Source: Macrolepiota albuminosa
Taxonomy: Eukaryota > Basidiomycota > Agaricomycetes > Agaricales > Agaricaceae
Direction of reading: 5' to 3'
Assembly: GCA_027475525.1 (NCBI GenBank)
Contig: JAMWFC010000082.1
Span: forward strand, 186,001-250,000
Length of the DNA stretch: 64,000 bases
Every line of letters begins with the position of its first letter. Positions within the stretch are counted from its first letter, which is position 1. Below, piece after piece: positions 9,736 to 20,615 of this stretch. The notes beneath the pieces were generated by a model. The model had not been told where the DNA came from. It ran no database searches and worked only from the letters and a program-made list of their open reading frames with translations. The translations under genes were made by a program, and so were the position numbers.

Positions 9736-10399
9736 AGTAGGTGTAACCCCCGCCTCTGGGCTTAAGAGGGATTCAACTCTCATGTATATTTTCTGTTCCC
9801 CCTTTATATTTCACACTTTCTAGTACTTTTCCATAGTAGTGCCCTGGGGTCTGGGCAAGGTGCTCTTTCCAGCTTTTCCGCCATATTACTTACACTACCC
9901 CTTAACTCCGGGAGACCAAGTATACACGTTTTGTATATAAGTACACTATCCTACAGTTACAGGTACCACAAAAAAAACAAAAGAGAAGAAAAAGAGAATG
10001 ACAAGAAGACAACGAGGACCCCTAACGCTGGGGCCCCAAACCGAAACCATCCTCACCATCCCCTCCCCTCAGCCAACCCTGGAAATCCTCCCCCACCCTC
10101 TCCGGACTGTGCTCCTGCCACACCTCCTCGGCCAACTGGTCCCAAGATGGGAGCTGTTTGCCCTCGTCCAGGACCTGCTCGAACCATGACCCCGGGGCTG
10201 GGATATTCCTCTGGCAGTGTGCAGTTACTAACCTTCCCAACAAGTCCAGGCTCTGCTCCACCCTGGGGTTCCCTGCCTCCAACTGTAACCCCTCTTGCAA
10301 GGACGTGAATGCTGCAGCGATGCTCCTGAGCCCAGCCTGGGAACATTAGTACTGACCCGACCACAAAGAAGGGAATACTCACTTAAGGAGGCCATGTGC
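9736..10399. other. Non-coding interval downstream of GypC pol
   Basis: No convincing coding sequence. It holds a T/A-rich stretch (about 9770-9990) and then C-rich sequence continuous in composition with the antisense ORF that follows. It probably belongs to the region between pol and the 3' LTR of GypC. Confidence 0.5.
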
Positions 10400-11074
10400 C
10401 TAATCACCACATCCTGGCACAAGACCTTGACCAACCCCAAGCTCGAGGGACCTTGCCCCAGGAGCCCCACCCCCTGCTCCAGCCTGGCCCTCAGCTTCCC
10501 CCCGGGCTACCCTCGTCTCCTCTAGCTCCCAGAGGGCTGTCTTGCGATCCTCCTCCAGCCCCCTCCAGAGTGCCGCCTTCTCCCTTGCCCCCTCTTCTTG
10601 CTCCTCCCTCTCTCGGTCGGCCTGCTCCAAACACTCCTGTAAAGCCCTCACCTTGACATCTAACGGTCGCCCAGATAAGGGGGAGAAGGTCACTAGAGAG
10701 AGGCGCACTGGGAAGGCCGGGGACAGGGTCTCCACAGGCAGATGCACCCTCTTAGAGGGCCCCAGGGAGGGACTGGGCGATGCCCGCCGCTTCCCCTTGT
10801 CTAGGCACCCCCCATGACTCCCCTGACCCTGGGTGCTGGACCAAGTGACCCAGCACGTGATCAATACCATGGGCCGGCCCCGGCCACCTACCCGGACAAC
10901 CCCCACCTCCCCTGCCCCACCCCCTGAACCTCCCACAGGCACCCCCTCTGGACCCCCAGCAGGCACCTCCTCCAGAACCCCTTCTGGCTCCACCACCCAA
11001 GTCCTCTCCTCTACCCCCATCCTCTGGGTTACCCCTTCCAGCAGCCACCCCTGCTCCCGCAAAACACCGTACAC
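10400..11074 (-). CDS. Antisense ORF within the GypC 3' region, Gly/Glu-rich with a coiled-coil-like segment
   Basis: A 224-codon open frame opposite to GypC pol. The N-terminal half is Gly/Val/Pro-rich. The second half has a highly charged segment (AALWRGLEEDRKTALWELEE) with heptad-like spacing, suggestive of a coiled coil. There is no recognised domain. Position (between pol and the presumed 3' LTR, antisense) matches the antisense gene of GypD at 53599-57074, which also carries charged helical segments, so it may be a decayed exon of a comparable gene. In GC-rich sequence an open frame of this length can also arise by chance. Confidence 0.4.
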   Translation of the reverse strand: MYGVLREQGWLLEGVTQRMGVEERTWVVEPEGVLEEVPAGGPEGVPVGGSGGGAGEVGVVRVGGRGRPMVLITCWVTWSSTQGQGSHGGCLDKGKRRASPSPSLGPSKRVHLPVETLSPAFPVRLSLVTFSPLSGRPLDVKVRALQECLEQADREREEQEEGAREKAALWRGLEEDRKTALWELEETRVARGEAEGQAGAGGGAPGARSLELGVGQGLVPGCGD

Positions 11075-11413
11075 CCTTCATAGCGCTGAGATGGAACACC
11101 GCTCATGATTGAGGCAACACACCTTGCACACTGACGTGTCCCGTCGAGATGAGGGGGCCGGGGCCTCAAACAAGCAAGGGACTTGCTGATGGGCACTGGA
11201 GGCACTAGACACTCAAATCAGCTGCGAAATCAGGAACGTGAGACCACTTACTGGCCCATTGCTAACACACCAGGCATGGGAGGGCAAACCCCGGCCCTCT
11301 CCAGGGCATGCTCAAACTGATCTTGAGACACGCTGGTCCTCCAGGACTATGGAAATGGTCCCCGTGGCCATCCTGGACCGCTGGATGGGGAGTGGCAAGA
11401 CAAGGCTGCACAG

Positions 11414-12145
11414 TGTCACAACCCCTCCCCTCCGGATCCACCCCAGGACACCCCTGGAACACCATCCAGGACCCTCCCTCCGACTCCACAGGACACACCC
11501 TGCCATCATGACTACCGACACTGCCATCACGTGCATCAAGAGCCGCTATCAGCCGCCACCAGCCCCGATCAATGATTGGATCATGTGACTCGCTTCTGGC
11601 CATCACGCATCACGCATCACAGCTCCCTCCGCACCAATTGATCACGTGCCCCACACGTGTGATCCAAGTATACAGTCCCTGCCCGCTACTCAATGACTCC
11701 CGGAACCCATCCCAGACACCCCAGAACCCCAAGACCCAGTCTCGTAGTACTTATAGCATAGTTTCCCGTTGTATTCGCTAGTCTTGATATTAACTTGAAT
11801 TGTTGCGTGCCCTCTGCTTGACTGATACGCACTGACTGGCATGCTTTGACTGGCATGCTTGAATAATCGCGTGCTCTAAGCTTGGTACGCACTTCACGAC
11901 TTATAATTTGTTAACCTGGTCTTGTCTTAGAACCCCCAGTTCACGACTCAACCCCCACCCAACCCTCAGCTACCCGAAACCCAAAACCCCCGGATCAAGT
12001 CCCCTCTCCTGGGATCACCCCTGTCCACATCTTGAACCCCAGAGTTCTAGCCCCAGAGTTCCAGACACCTGAGTATCTGTAGATCAAGTCCACCTCATAA
12101 GGGCGTTGCTTTCCCGGAAAGCCCCTGACTCAGCAGAACCTGACA
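11414..12145 (+). repeat. Left LTR (732 bp) of the GypC-type pair
   Basis: TGTCACAACCCC start and CCTGACA end. About 75-85% similar by eye to 12595-13367; many differences are C/T and G/A. Confidence 0.75.
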
Positions 12146-12594
12146 CAGAGAAGGGTGACAGCAGGGGGGGCAGACAGTCATCCACACAAAGAAAGGCGTG
12201 GGACGGCTGGGGCCTGCCTCAAAAGCAGGTTCCGGAAGGTGGCTGAGACCTGTCTCTGGGGCAGGAATGCTGCATTGTTCTGGAAAAGGAAGGTCAGTTG
12301 CAGTAAGCAGACGATGTGGGAAGCACTCATGTTGTTGGATGAGCACCGCCATGTGCTCCCAGTTGAGGCGAGCTTGGTACCACGTGTCCTGGGCTTCCCA
12401 TGCCATGAGGGGCACAACTTTGGTAGTATTGGGGGGCATTGGGGAATGCGTCAGCATACGTGACATGGTTGGGTTTGATGGTAAATTTTTTTTTTGATAC
12501 GTGTCAGAGCATGTGCTGGATTCCATGCTTGGGCCCTGGTCTGGACCACTGGCTATGTGTGCCTCAGAGGGTCTCAGCACTGAGGGGGGGGTGA

Positions 12595-13367
12595 TGTCAT
12601 GACCCCTCCCCTCCAAAACCTCCCCGGCACATTCCCAGAGCCCCATCCAGGAGCCTCTCTCGTCAACCTCACAACGTGCCCTGCCCCCACAACTGCTGAT
12701 GCTGCCATCACATGCATCAAAGACCACCATCAACCAGCACCCCCAGCAACCCGGCAACCCTGCATCACGGACCCCAGGATCAACCGCCATCAACAATCGG
12801 ATTGTGCTGCTTGCTTCCGGCCATCACACATCATGCATCACAACTCCCTCCACGCCAATTGATCATGTGCCCCACACACACGATCCAGGTATACAGTCCC
12901 TGTCTGCTACTCAATGTCTCTCAGAACTTATCCCAGACATCCCAGAACCCTGAGACCTGGTCCCGTAGTACTTATAGCATAGTTCCCTGTTGTACTCGCT
13001 AGTCTTGATATTAACTTGAATTGTTGCGTGCCCTCTGCTTGATTGGTATGCACTGACTGGCATGCTTTGACTGGCACGCTTGAACAACTGCGTGCTCTAA
13101 GTTTGGTATGCACTTTGCAACTTGCAATTTGTTAACCCGGTCTCGTCCTAGAACCCCCGGTTTCTGACTCGACCACCTCTCAACCCTCAGCCTCTAAAAC
13201 CCAGAACCCCTGGACTAAGTTCCCTTCCCCAGGACCACCTTTTGTCTACGTCTTGAACTCTGGAGTCCTAGCCCCAGAGTTCCAGACACCCAAGTATCCA
13301 TAGATCAAGTCTGCCTCGTAAGGGTGTTGCTTTCCTGAAAAAGCCCCTGACTCAGCGGAACCTGACA
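12595..13367 (+). repeat. Right LTR (773 bp) of the GypC-type pair
   Basis: TGTCATGACCCC start preceded by a polypurine tract, CCTGACA end. The next bases (from about 13384) are the truncated end of the Helitron helicase, so this LTR abuts or interrupts the Helitron. Confidence 0.75.
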
Positions 13368-13383
13368 GCTAGGGAGTCTACAT

Positions 13384-15010
13384 TTAAAATGTATGCTTGT
13401 ACATACAATCGGAACCACATTACCGGGAAGTCCATTGATTTTTACTCTTTGCAGAGGATTGTTGAGTAGTACAAATAACATATCCAGCATAATTTGTCTG
13501 GCTGATCCGATGCAACTTTTCCAACCATACATGAAACCTTCCTGTCCATTAGTGATGCATAATTCTGTAGCCACATTATTCTTGATCATAACAGGCAAGC
13601 CTACACACAACAACAGCTTTCCCGTGACTTGAACACTGCAAGATGATGGAGGTTGGTCCCACAATGCATGCTGTATAGTTGGAGGAAATCTTGTGGTTTC
13701 TTTAGAGCGCGTGTAGTTAGATGAATGGGTTTTTGTTTCATTGCCATTTCTGGATAACGGACTATTTTTGCTGTAGAAATGCACTAGTTCCTGATGGCTC
13801 TCGCTTGCAAATTGAGTACTTCCTATAATATTAATAGTGTCTTTGTCTACATTTTGTGCAGTGATTATAGAAATGTTTCTGAACTGTTTATCGGATATAG
13901 ATGGGCAACTATTAGAGATGGCCAATGATCTGCTCCTAAGAAACTTCATGTCTTCTTTGGTGCATGCTCTATACCTCATGTTTTTGAGCGTGGTATGCAA
14001 AGCCGCATCCTCCGTAGACTGAGTTTTCTGCCTCATGTTTTTATGCAATATGACAATGGTCGTTACCTGATGCCATACAGCCTTGCCTATGGCAGACTCC
14101 TGATCCTTCAACATTTTGGTATTTAAACCTACAGTTCTACTATATAAGGCCGATCCTTCGTGCCCAGTGACAGGGGGCAACTGAGCAAAATCACCTGCAA
14201 ATACCATGTTTATACCACCGAAAGGGATATCTAGTCTACCAGACAGCTGAGCCAGTCTTGTGGAAATCTTATACAAGTCTCGACATGATAACATAGATAC
14301 TTTGTCAAAAAACACATATTCAACACCTAGTAAACGAGTTTTAATTTGAGCGAGTTGTTTCTTCAATACACCAACCATGTCATTAATGCTGAACATCGAA
14401 TGATATGTTGAGCTACCTATAAGCAATGCAGCAGTGCCAGTAGGTGCAACCACAGCCAGACGATATGCCTCTCCTCTAGCTTCAAAATACTTGATGAGGG
14501 CTTGGAGCACCTGGGTTTTTCTGGTGCCCCCCATTCCTCCCATATACAATTTAAGTTGCTCAGGCATATATGATGTTGTGTGATTAGCCACAATGTGGAA
14601 CACTCTCAGCTGTTCTTTGTTCAGCCCATAGTCTGAAGATATAATAGCGATAGTAGGTTCCCATTTATCGTCCACATATATTTTCTGAAGATACTTCTGA
14701 TCTACTATGTCGACATGTCCCGGTAGTTCTGGTATGCTGCCTGGCAACTTACCACTGCATGCAGGTATGCTGGAATTTTGGCTCTTCAGCACCTCAGCCT
14801 GCTTTGCTGTAACAACAGCTTTCCAGTAAGAAGAGTTACGTTCTTCATTCATAGGTTCAATAGTGTCAATTTGAGGAAACACCTGGTCCATTATAGGATC
14901 TCTCCACCCCAGATCTGCCATAGTTGCTGACATTTGCAGCATATTGGATCTATGTTTTAATTCTTTCTTGCCAAATACAGCAGATGCTTCTTCATCAACA
15001 TCTGCAATTA
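13384..15010 (-). pseudogene. Helitron PIF1-like DNA helicase, C-terminally truncated, catalytic motifs mutated
   Basis: Superfamily 1 (PIF1/RRM3-type) helicase. On the minus strand: GLNKEQLRVFHIVANH (Q-motif region), Walker A as GGMGGTRKTQVL, APTGTAALLIGSSTYHS (motif Ia), Walker B region FFDKVSML, GDFAQLPPVTG (motif III). In active members Walker A is GxGGTGK[ST] and Walker B is DExSM; here glycine is Arg (GGA to AGA) and the catalytic Glu is Lys (GAG to AAG). Both are G-to-A changes. The C-terminus departs from the family after about 13384, where LTR-derived sequence follows. The open frame extends from 14942 down to 13305, but its last 25 or so codons are not helicase. Confidence 0.9.
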
Positions 15011-16607
15011 TCCATGTCCTCGAAGTTTTCAGTTTTGTCCTGCTGCATCATGTCAGATAGTTTGTATGTTTGATTGGTATAGCAGATTGTCCACTGTATG
15101 ACAAAAGTGATCCCACCATCCTGCTGCATTATTACATGGTGTGCACAATGAGCATTTTTCTTTGCAAGGAATGGATAACAGGTCCATGATTTTTTCCCTG
15201 ACTTCCTCCAGAGTTAACCCTCCTCGAATCCACAAAAGCATGTGTAAATGGAGAGTAAGCCTATCTTGTTGCTCCACGGTACCATAGTATGCCAAAGTAT
15301 GCCCATACAATCCTGGATTATCTGAGTTGGTTTCCAATACGTGGATTATGAATGTGTTTATCATAAAATAAAAGAAACGTGTGCCAGCAACAGGATTCTT
15401 GGATATAAGACGGTAAGCATTGTCCAAAGTATAGGGCACAGACGGCATGAAGGATGTCTTGCTATCTGCATAATAAAGACATATAGGGTGTTTTACATTG
15501 GCAGGCGATAAGGTGATATACCAAGAAAGAGAACCTTTGCTTATGACAAGGGATCAGATCTCATTCCGCATATGTTTTTTGGAAACAGCAGACCCTTTGA
15601 CACTGCCAGAAATTACATCCAAGTCATCTATTACATGGAAACAAGCTTTTTCATCCTCTGTAACCAGCTTCACTATATCTCCAGCTGCCATTCTTTGTGA
15701 AAGGTCAGAAAACACTTTTGGATTGACAGTTGTAAGATGGTCAGATATGTCATTAAAGTTTGCACGTTCTGTTGCTAGATAGCCTCCACTAGTAGCAGCC
15801 TTTACCTGTTCATGGCTGAAAGCAGCGAACAGGAATCCAGTATCTGTTTGAAAGCATTTATCATGATACATAAGCAAGTTGGCTTTATGAGCGCGGACTG
15901 ATACACTGCACTTGTTACTGCCTATGCCACCTAGACCATAGGGGAACAGCCAAGGAAACATTTGCAGATACAAATCTGGATTGCCAAAAGTATTCTTGGG
16001 GTATGTAGAATGACCAATATGCAGAGCCTTTCCATTAGACATCCAATGTTGCATTGCAAGGCCTTTAAGTTCATCCGTAGTCTTAGCTGATAAAGCATCA
16101 CTGGTGAGGCTGTGGACAACAAAGGGGCAATTGCCTGCATTGACACCAGACTCCTTATTATCTTCATGTACCGGTGGGTCTATCGCACCAGCCTTGTCAG
16201 CGCTTTGGCGATGAACAATAGACACAGGAGGAACATCTTCAGAATATCTCTCTAAGTTGCTGTATGATATTTCCAGATTGCTATATGAAGAATAGTTAAG
16301 TTTGAGCCATTCTAACGTACACTGAACATTCCGTCTGCTTACAAGCAAAGGTAGCCTCTGTAACTTCTTAGCAAATAGCTTGCAAGAACCAGAAAATAAA
16401 ATTGTGATCACATCATCAAGGTCGGTTACAGGAGGTGGAAGGACTTGATATACCTTCTGAATAGGTGACTCAAAAGCAATAAGATGCGCCTTCATCTTGC
16501 TCAGACCGGAGGCTGAAACATTAGTGTAATACAAGGACTTTCTTATCCTAGCAACTAATATCTGTTTGATCCAATTAAGGTGTTTTAACACATCAGGTAT
16601 AGGGCCA
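15011..16607 (-). pseudogene. Helitron Rep (rolling-circle endonuclease) region
   Basis: Two open pieces, 16591-15554 and 15448-15053, join in one frame across a TGA at about 15555-15557 (KHMRNEI-stop-SLVISKG, where family members have Arg), so CGA to TGA is likely. The first piece has the KMKAHLIAFESPIQKVYQVL block seen in fungal Helitron N-terminal domains. The second has the Rep two-His motif in the form DRLTLHLHMLLWIRGG, which in active elements coordinates metal for strand nicking. A frameshift separates it from the helicase near 15000-15050. Confidence 0.85.
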
Positions 16608-17259
16608 ATTCAAAAGCCATTGGCTAGTGTGTTTTTTGGAATGAGCCCATTGAACAATTGCTGTCTGCACAATCGACAAACATGTTTATATGAGTGATCA
16701 ATTACCAGTCCTCTCAGCTCTCTAACATGATCTCTATCAGATAATTGTTTTATTTTGGTGACTCCTGGAATGCAGAGTACGTCTAGATAACCTTTCATAC
16801 TCTTGAGAGGATTCATATTGGCTACAGGATGTAGTAGACCACACACCACACAACCTGCTTCTTCCACGTATCTCTGTCCTGTGCCAGAACAAAAATTTCC
16901 TACAATATCCATGGTTTGTGACTTACTAAGCAGATGTGGTGGAAATACTACACTTTTATCTGGATCTGGATATTCTTGTTCAAGAGATATGGCAATGCTT
17001 TGTTCAATGCATGTGGATTTACGGGTATGCCTACGAGTACTGTGACAACAAGGATATGAGGATTGTCTCTGTTTATGTGTGCAATGGGCGATTGCCCACC
17101 ATGCTGCATCTTTGATTTGTTTATCTGGTTCAGACCATAACACCATAGTGTTGATGATGCACAATGGGCAACTGTGACCATCAAACTTAAAGGGTAATTG
17201 ACAAAGGGACATCTTGGATGTGCGCGAGGAAGGTCGCAGTCAGCGCAGGTGAGCGACAA
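16608..17259 (-). pseudogene. Helitron N-terminal Cys-rich region
   Basis: Open from about 17259 to a TGA at 16610-16612. The last residues read NTLANGF, then TGA, then IGPIPDVLKHL; the usual fungal Helitron text is LANGLWIG, so TGG (Trp) to TGA is the simplest explanation. Upstream are Cys pairs suggestive of zinc binding (CVVCGLLHPVA, HVCRLCRQQLF). The start codon is uncertain; Met codons lie at 17259 and 17212 in different frames. Confidence 0.75.
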
Positions 17260-17260
17260 T

Positions 17261-17432
17261 GAAATCTCGACTTAGTTCATGCGGGGAACTGGAGTTCAAC
17301 GAAGGAAGTTGAACTCCATGTGGGCTAACTGAAAAATACCATTCTTTGCAGCTGTTAGCGTCTGCGGGTCCATGATAAGATGACGGTCAAGGAACTAAAT
17401 GGGTATGTGTAGAGCTACACTTTTGTCACTCC
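17261..17432 (-). repeat. Probable remnant of the CopB 3' LTR
   Basis: On the minus strand a short purine tract (AAGTGGGAG) just after the CopB RNase H stop is followed by TGACAAAAGTGTAGC, a plausible LTR start at 17432. The other end is not defined and no second copy is in the window. Confidence 0.4.
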
Positions 17433-17645
17433 CACTTGATGAGATCTTCACTCTTAGCTGACTCCCAGTGCGTCACGGAACTTCTTGAATGCTTCACGTG
17501 GTAGAGCCTTTGTGAAGATGTCAGCAATCATGTTTTTGGTAGAACAATAATTGAGATTTATTTCTTTCCTCTCGATGCACTCACGTAAAAAGTGGTGCCG
17601 TATATCGATATGCTTTGCTCGTGAGTGTGCAACAGGATTCCTGTA
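17433..17645 (-). pseudogene. CopB: 3' end of Ty1/Copia RNase H (fragment)
   Basis: On the minus strand this reads [20 protein letters not shown], then SAKNM-like text, then ADIFTKALPREAFKKFRDAL and a TAA stop at about 17458. This is the characteristic end of Copia pol ([21 protein letters not shown]). It is too short to stand alone and pairs with the integrase/RT fragment of the same orientation at 36229-37553; the part of RT/RNase H between them is missing. Confidence 0.85.
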
Positions 17646-17905
17646 ACGGAGTCATCCGTGTTCCAAGCGTCAACAACGCTATAATCGTTTAATAGAGTAT
17701 TACATAAGACAACATCTTGTTTTCAGAGTCATCCGTGTTCCAAGCGTCAACAACGCTATAATCGTTTAATAGAGTATTACATAAGACAACATCTTGTTTT
17801 CACTCTAAGTACTAGTCAATCCGATACTGCAGTCTGATTTAGCACTTGTGTGATACACACAAGATAGTTCTAACCCGTAACTCCGGTTACATTTTTTTAA
17901 ATCTT
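17646..17905 (+). repeat. Probable GypB 5' LTR
   Basis: The stretch at about 17830-17893 (GTCTGATTTAGCAC, ACACACAAGATAGTTCTAAC, ACTCCGGTTACA) aligns with the end of the GypA and GypA' LTRs (GTCTGATTC, CTAAGCTCTC, TAACTTCGTTACA). Limits are approximate, and no matching 3' LTR could be aligned at 29872-30004. Confidence 0.5.
17649..17802. repeat. Perfect 2 x 77-bp tandem duplication (probable assembly artefact)
   Basis: Copies 17649-17725 and 17726-17802 are identical; flanking bases differ. It lies in the presumed GypB 5' LTR. Confidence 0.95.
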
Positions 17906-18002
17906 CTGCTATCGGCTTTTGACTCTAGGCTTGTTACTGACTAGGCAACTATCATCAAAACCTCTCGATTCTCTGTTGGCATCATGCTGAAAACGTGCTT
18001 CC

Positions 18003-20600
18003 ATGACTGGCTCTCTTGATCCGGATCCTCCGTTCCCAGCTGCAGACGCAGGTGACTTACCTGTGCTTCAAGCTGTGAAGACGCAATCTGCGTCAGCATA
18101 CCAACCTCTGCCAAAGCGGGACGAAAAGATTCCTCGCGATGTCAGCGCGAGCTTTGGAATGCCTAGTGGGCTATCTGTATCACGGATGATGTCCATTGTA
18201 TGACCTGGTGGTAAACCAGGAGAGAGATCCGCGGTCTCAGGAGTGTCGCTGCCAGCGAGCCAAATGCCTTCATTGATGTATCTGGTATTGCCCAAGAGCT
18301 CGTCAGCTCATTCTGAGGGTCAACCGGATATTACCCAGTACTCGGAAATGGTACAAGGCAGCGCATTTGCGCATAGTACCCCCTTCCGGACTGCACCTAC
18401 TGAACAGCTTTTGGAATATGTGGCCGATGCGGCTACTGAACCGGGACCATCATCATTGACAACACAAGGACAGGCGCAAGGGCCAGCAATAGTGGTCAGT
18501 AGGGAGGACGACAATGTCGTAAGGCTGGAAAAGGCATCAACAGTGCCTGGAATTCCAGAGTTGCACAGATGGGCCGGCAAACAGCCGCAAGTGAGGCATG
18601 ACGGCCTCAGGAGAGTTATGGACTTAGAGTCCGAGCTGGAATCCTCAGATGATGAGGAAAGCAAAAGGTCGCATTCGACTTTCTCAGGAGAGTTATGGAC
18701 TTAGAGTCCGAGCTGGAATCCTCAGATGATGAGGAAAGCAAAAGGTCGCATTCGACTTTGTCTATCCAGTTACAGCTAGTATTGGACTGATATCCGGCGG
18801 TCGCGAAGGAATCAACGTGAAAGCGTCTTCAGCTTTATGTAGTGAAGCACTTACAGTTGCTGGCTGCTAGGAGCCACGATGTACCCCGTGCAGATTTGAA
18901 TGAATATATCAAATTGTTTGTGCGCATCTTCGAACTCGAAGTAGTGGAATACCTTAAGCGCAAAGCGGCGCGAGGGTCAGCAGTCTCAACGGCTACTCCA
19001 GCCGACTCAGTAGAATGTGAGATGAGTGTGCGCAGACAAGCGCCATTAATCGGGGACGCAATGGAATTGCTCAATGCGCCTCATCAGGCTAATGAGTCTC
19101 AGCAAGACTACGTTCGGCGCCAGAACGCCGCAAACCGTCAACGCATTGTTAGCAGAGTGCCTCAGCAGGCATTGTCTGAGGTGGAGACTGTAACGACGAC
19201 TCCGGCAGAGCCAGAGGCACTACTTGCAGTGCAGGAGGTTAAGACACCTCGTAAGCAAGTTACAATCAAGGAGGAGGTGGACGAAGTCCACATTCTTGAG
19301 GAGCGAACGCGACTGCAACGCGTAGTGCAACACGTCCACCTAGTGGACAACTGGAATGAACACGTCAATTACCAGAGAATACGCAACCAGGACTTGCGCG
19401 ATCATGGTGAGTCGTTAATTGACGACCAGGGGGTAGTCTTTGAAGAGCGTGAGGGTGTAATGCCTGTTGATGATATGTGGCGACAATTCGTGGCTCGGAC
19501 GGCTGAACCAGACAGAGGTTCGGGTGGTAGTGATAATAGTAGTGACCACTACAAGCGGAGGGAGCCAAGTCATCGCAATAACGACGGTGGAGGTCGTGAT
19601 CGCAAAAATAACAATTGAGACGATAATAATCGTCGTAATAGTGGTAAGCAGGCTGGTGGAGCACCAGCAGAGCCACAGGTAGGGCGACAGGCCACCCCAC
19701 AGCCAGAACAAACGGCCAATGAACACCTGTTTTGCAGTCATCGGGCATTTTCGATGCCCGCACCTCATGAATTGCATGAAACTACGCCGGGAATGAATGA
19801 AGCTGTCAGGATCCATATGGATCATATGCATGACCGCCTCACTCATCTGGTGGATGACTCCCTTGGAGTCAGATTTAAGTTTCCTGCTGGGGTAAGTCCC
19901 CGTAAATCCGATGGTAAGCACATACGTGCGTACACTGGAGGACATAGGTTCTCTCAACTGGAGGACTGGGCCATGGACGTGTGCTACCACCTCGCAGCCT
20001 GCTGCTATGGTGGAGACGACATGGACCAGGAGAGGATATTTGTGCTACATGAATTTATGGAGGAAGAGGCTCGGAATTGGTTCCGTCGCCATTGTTCTCC
20101 ACATTAATCGCGACAAAATGCATTGGACATTTAAGGAAGTCCTGATAGGACTGTACAATCATTTTGTCAACGCTGCTATGATGCAGGAAGCTCGTGATGC
20201 CTTTAGAAAGGCAGTGTATGACGCTAAGACTGGCGTCCAGACCTTTTATGATGACCTGGTGGGTCATGCACAGAATATGGCCGTCTATCCAGATGAATAC
20301 ACTATATGCGAGACATTCCTGGATGGAATACCCGCAGACATGAGGAGAGCGTTGATACGTGACGACAATTTGTCTCCGGAGGTCAATACTGTGACCGAAT
20401 TCTTGGCGTATGCCATCCGTTATGAGCAGCCGACACGGACAGTGAACCATTATGAGCAGTGGAGTTCCCGCTGAGGAACTGCAAACCGTCAGGCAGTGAA
20501 GGTGGGAACCTTCCTGGCCAAATGGACGGAGATGGAGAACAATTGCAATCCATGATTCGTTGTTTGCAAGACAATTTCTGGAGGCCAATGGCCTCAATCA
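18003..20600 (+). pseudogene. gag: GypB Gag (capsid/nucleocapsid precursor), broken
   Basis: Gag packages element RNA into particles. Met18003 opens a frame continuing, after removal of one 77-bp copy at 18606, through 19618 and on to about 20085. TGA stops lie at 18201, about 18789, about 18819 and 19616, and the frame shifts near 20085. The 20100-20440 part has the retrotransposon Gag domain pattern (HWTFKEVLIGLYNHFVNAAM, MQEARDAFRKA, YDDLVGHAQNM, FLDGIPADMRRALI). A basic/Asn-rich region lies at about 19500-19660. Further TGAs at 20472 and about 20553 precede the zinc knuckle. The start could be elsewhere, since no homologous Gag N-terminus is in the window. Confidence 0.8.
18606..18759. 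repeat. Perfect 2 x 77-bp tandem duplication (probable assembly artefact)
   Basis: Copies 18606-18682 and 18683-18759 are identical. Collapsing them puts the Gag piece beginning near 18842 in frame with Met18003. Confidence 0.95.
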
Positions 20601-20615
20601 AAGCCTGCTGGACAA

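Larger units (their letters stand above)
11414..13367 (+). mobile_element. LTR pair with a 449-bp internal region (internally deleted Gypsy-type element)
   Basis: Two long direct repeats, 11414-12145 and 12595-13367, both start TGTCA and end TGACA and align along their length (shared CCAATTGATCA, TTGTTGCGTGCCCTCTGC and GACTCAGC-GAACCTGACA blocks). The 12146-12594 interior ends in a G-rich polypurine tract (GAGGGGGGGGTGA) against the right repeat, giving plus orientation. The sequence just before the left repeat (CTGGACCGCTGG) resembles that before the right one (CTGGACCACTGG), so both are probably 3' ends of the GypC family, brought together by deletion. No target-site duplication is visible: flanks are CACAG and GCTAG. 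Confidence 0.75.
13384..17260 (-). mobile_element. Decayed, 3'-truncated Helitron (Rep-PIF1 type)
   Basis: On the minus strand the order is: Cys-rich N-terminal domain (about 17259-16608), Helitron-like N-terminal/Rep domain (about 16607-15011), PIF1-family helicase (about 15010-13384). This is the RepHel order of fungal Helitrons. The helicase stops mid-domain at about 13384 next to an LTR, so the 3' end is lost. At least two nonsense codons and a frameshift break the ORF. No TC start or CTRR end with hairpin could be placed. Confidence 0.85.

Noticed and set aside
12095..12796. A 233-codon minus-strand protein gene
   Set aside because: The frame runs through an LTR boundary and the LTR itself; no recognisable motif; best seen as chance openness in C-rich LTR sequence, although the internal part could be an antisense exon.
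11409..13372. Target-site duplication for the 11414-13367 LTR pair
   Set aside because: Flanking bases (CACAG and GCTAG) do not match even allowing CpG change, so the pair is more likely a recombination or deletion product.
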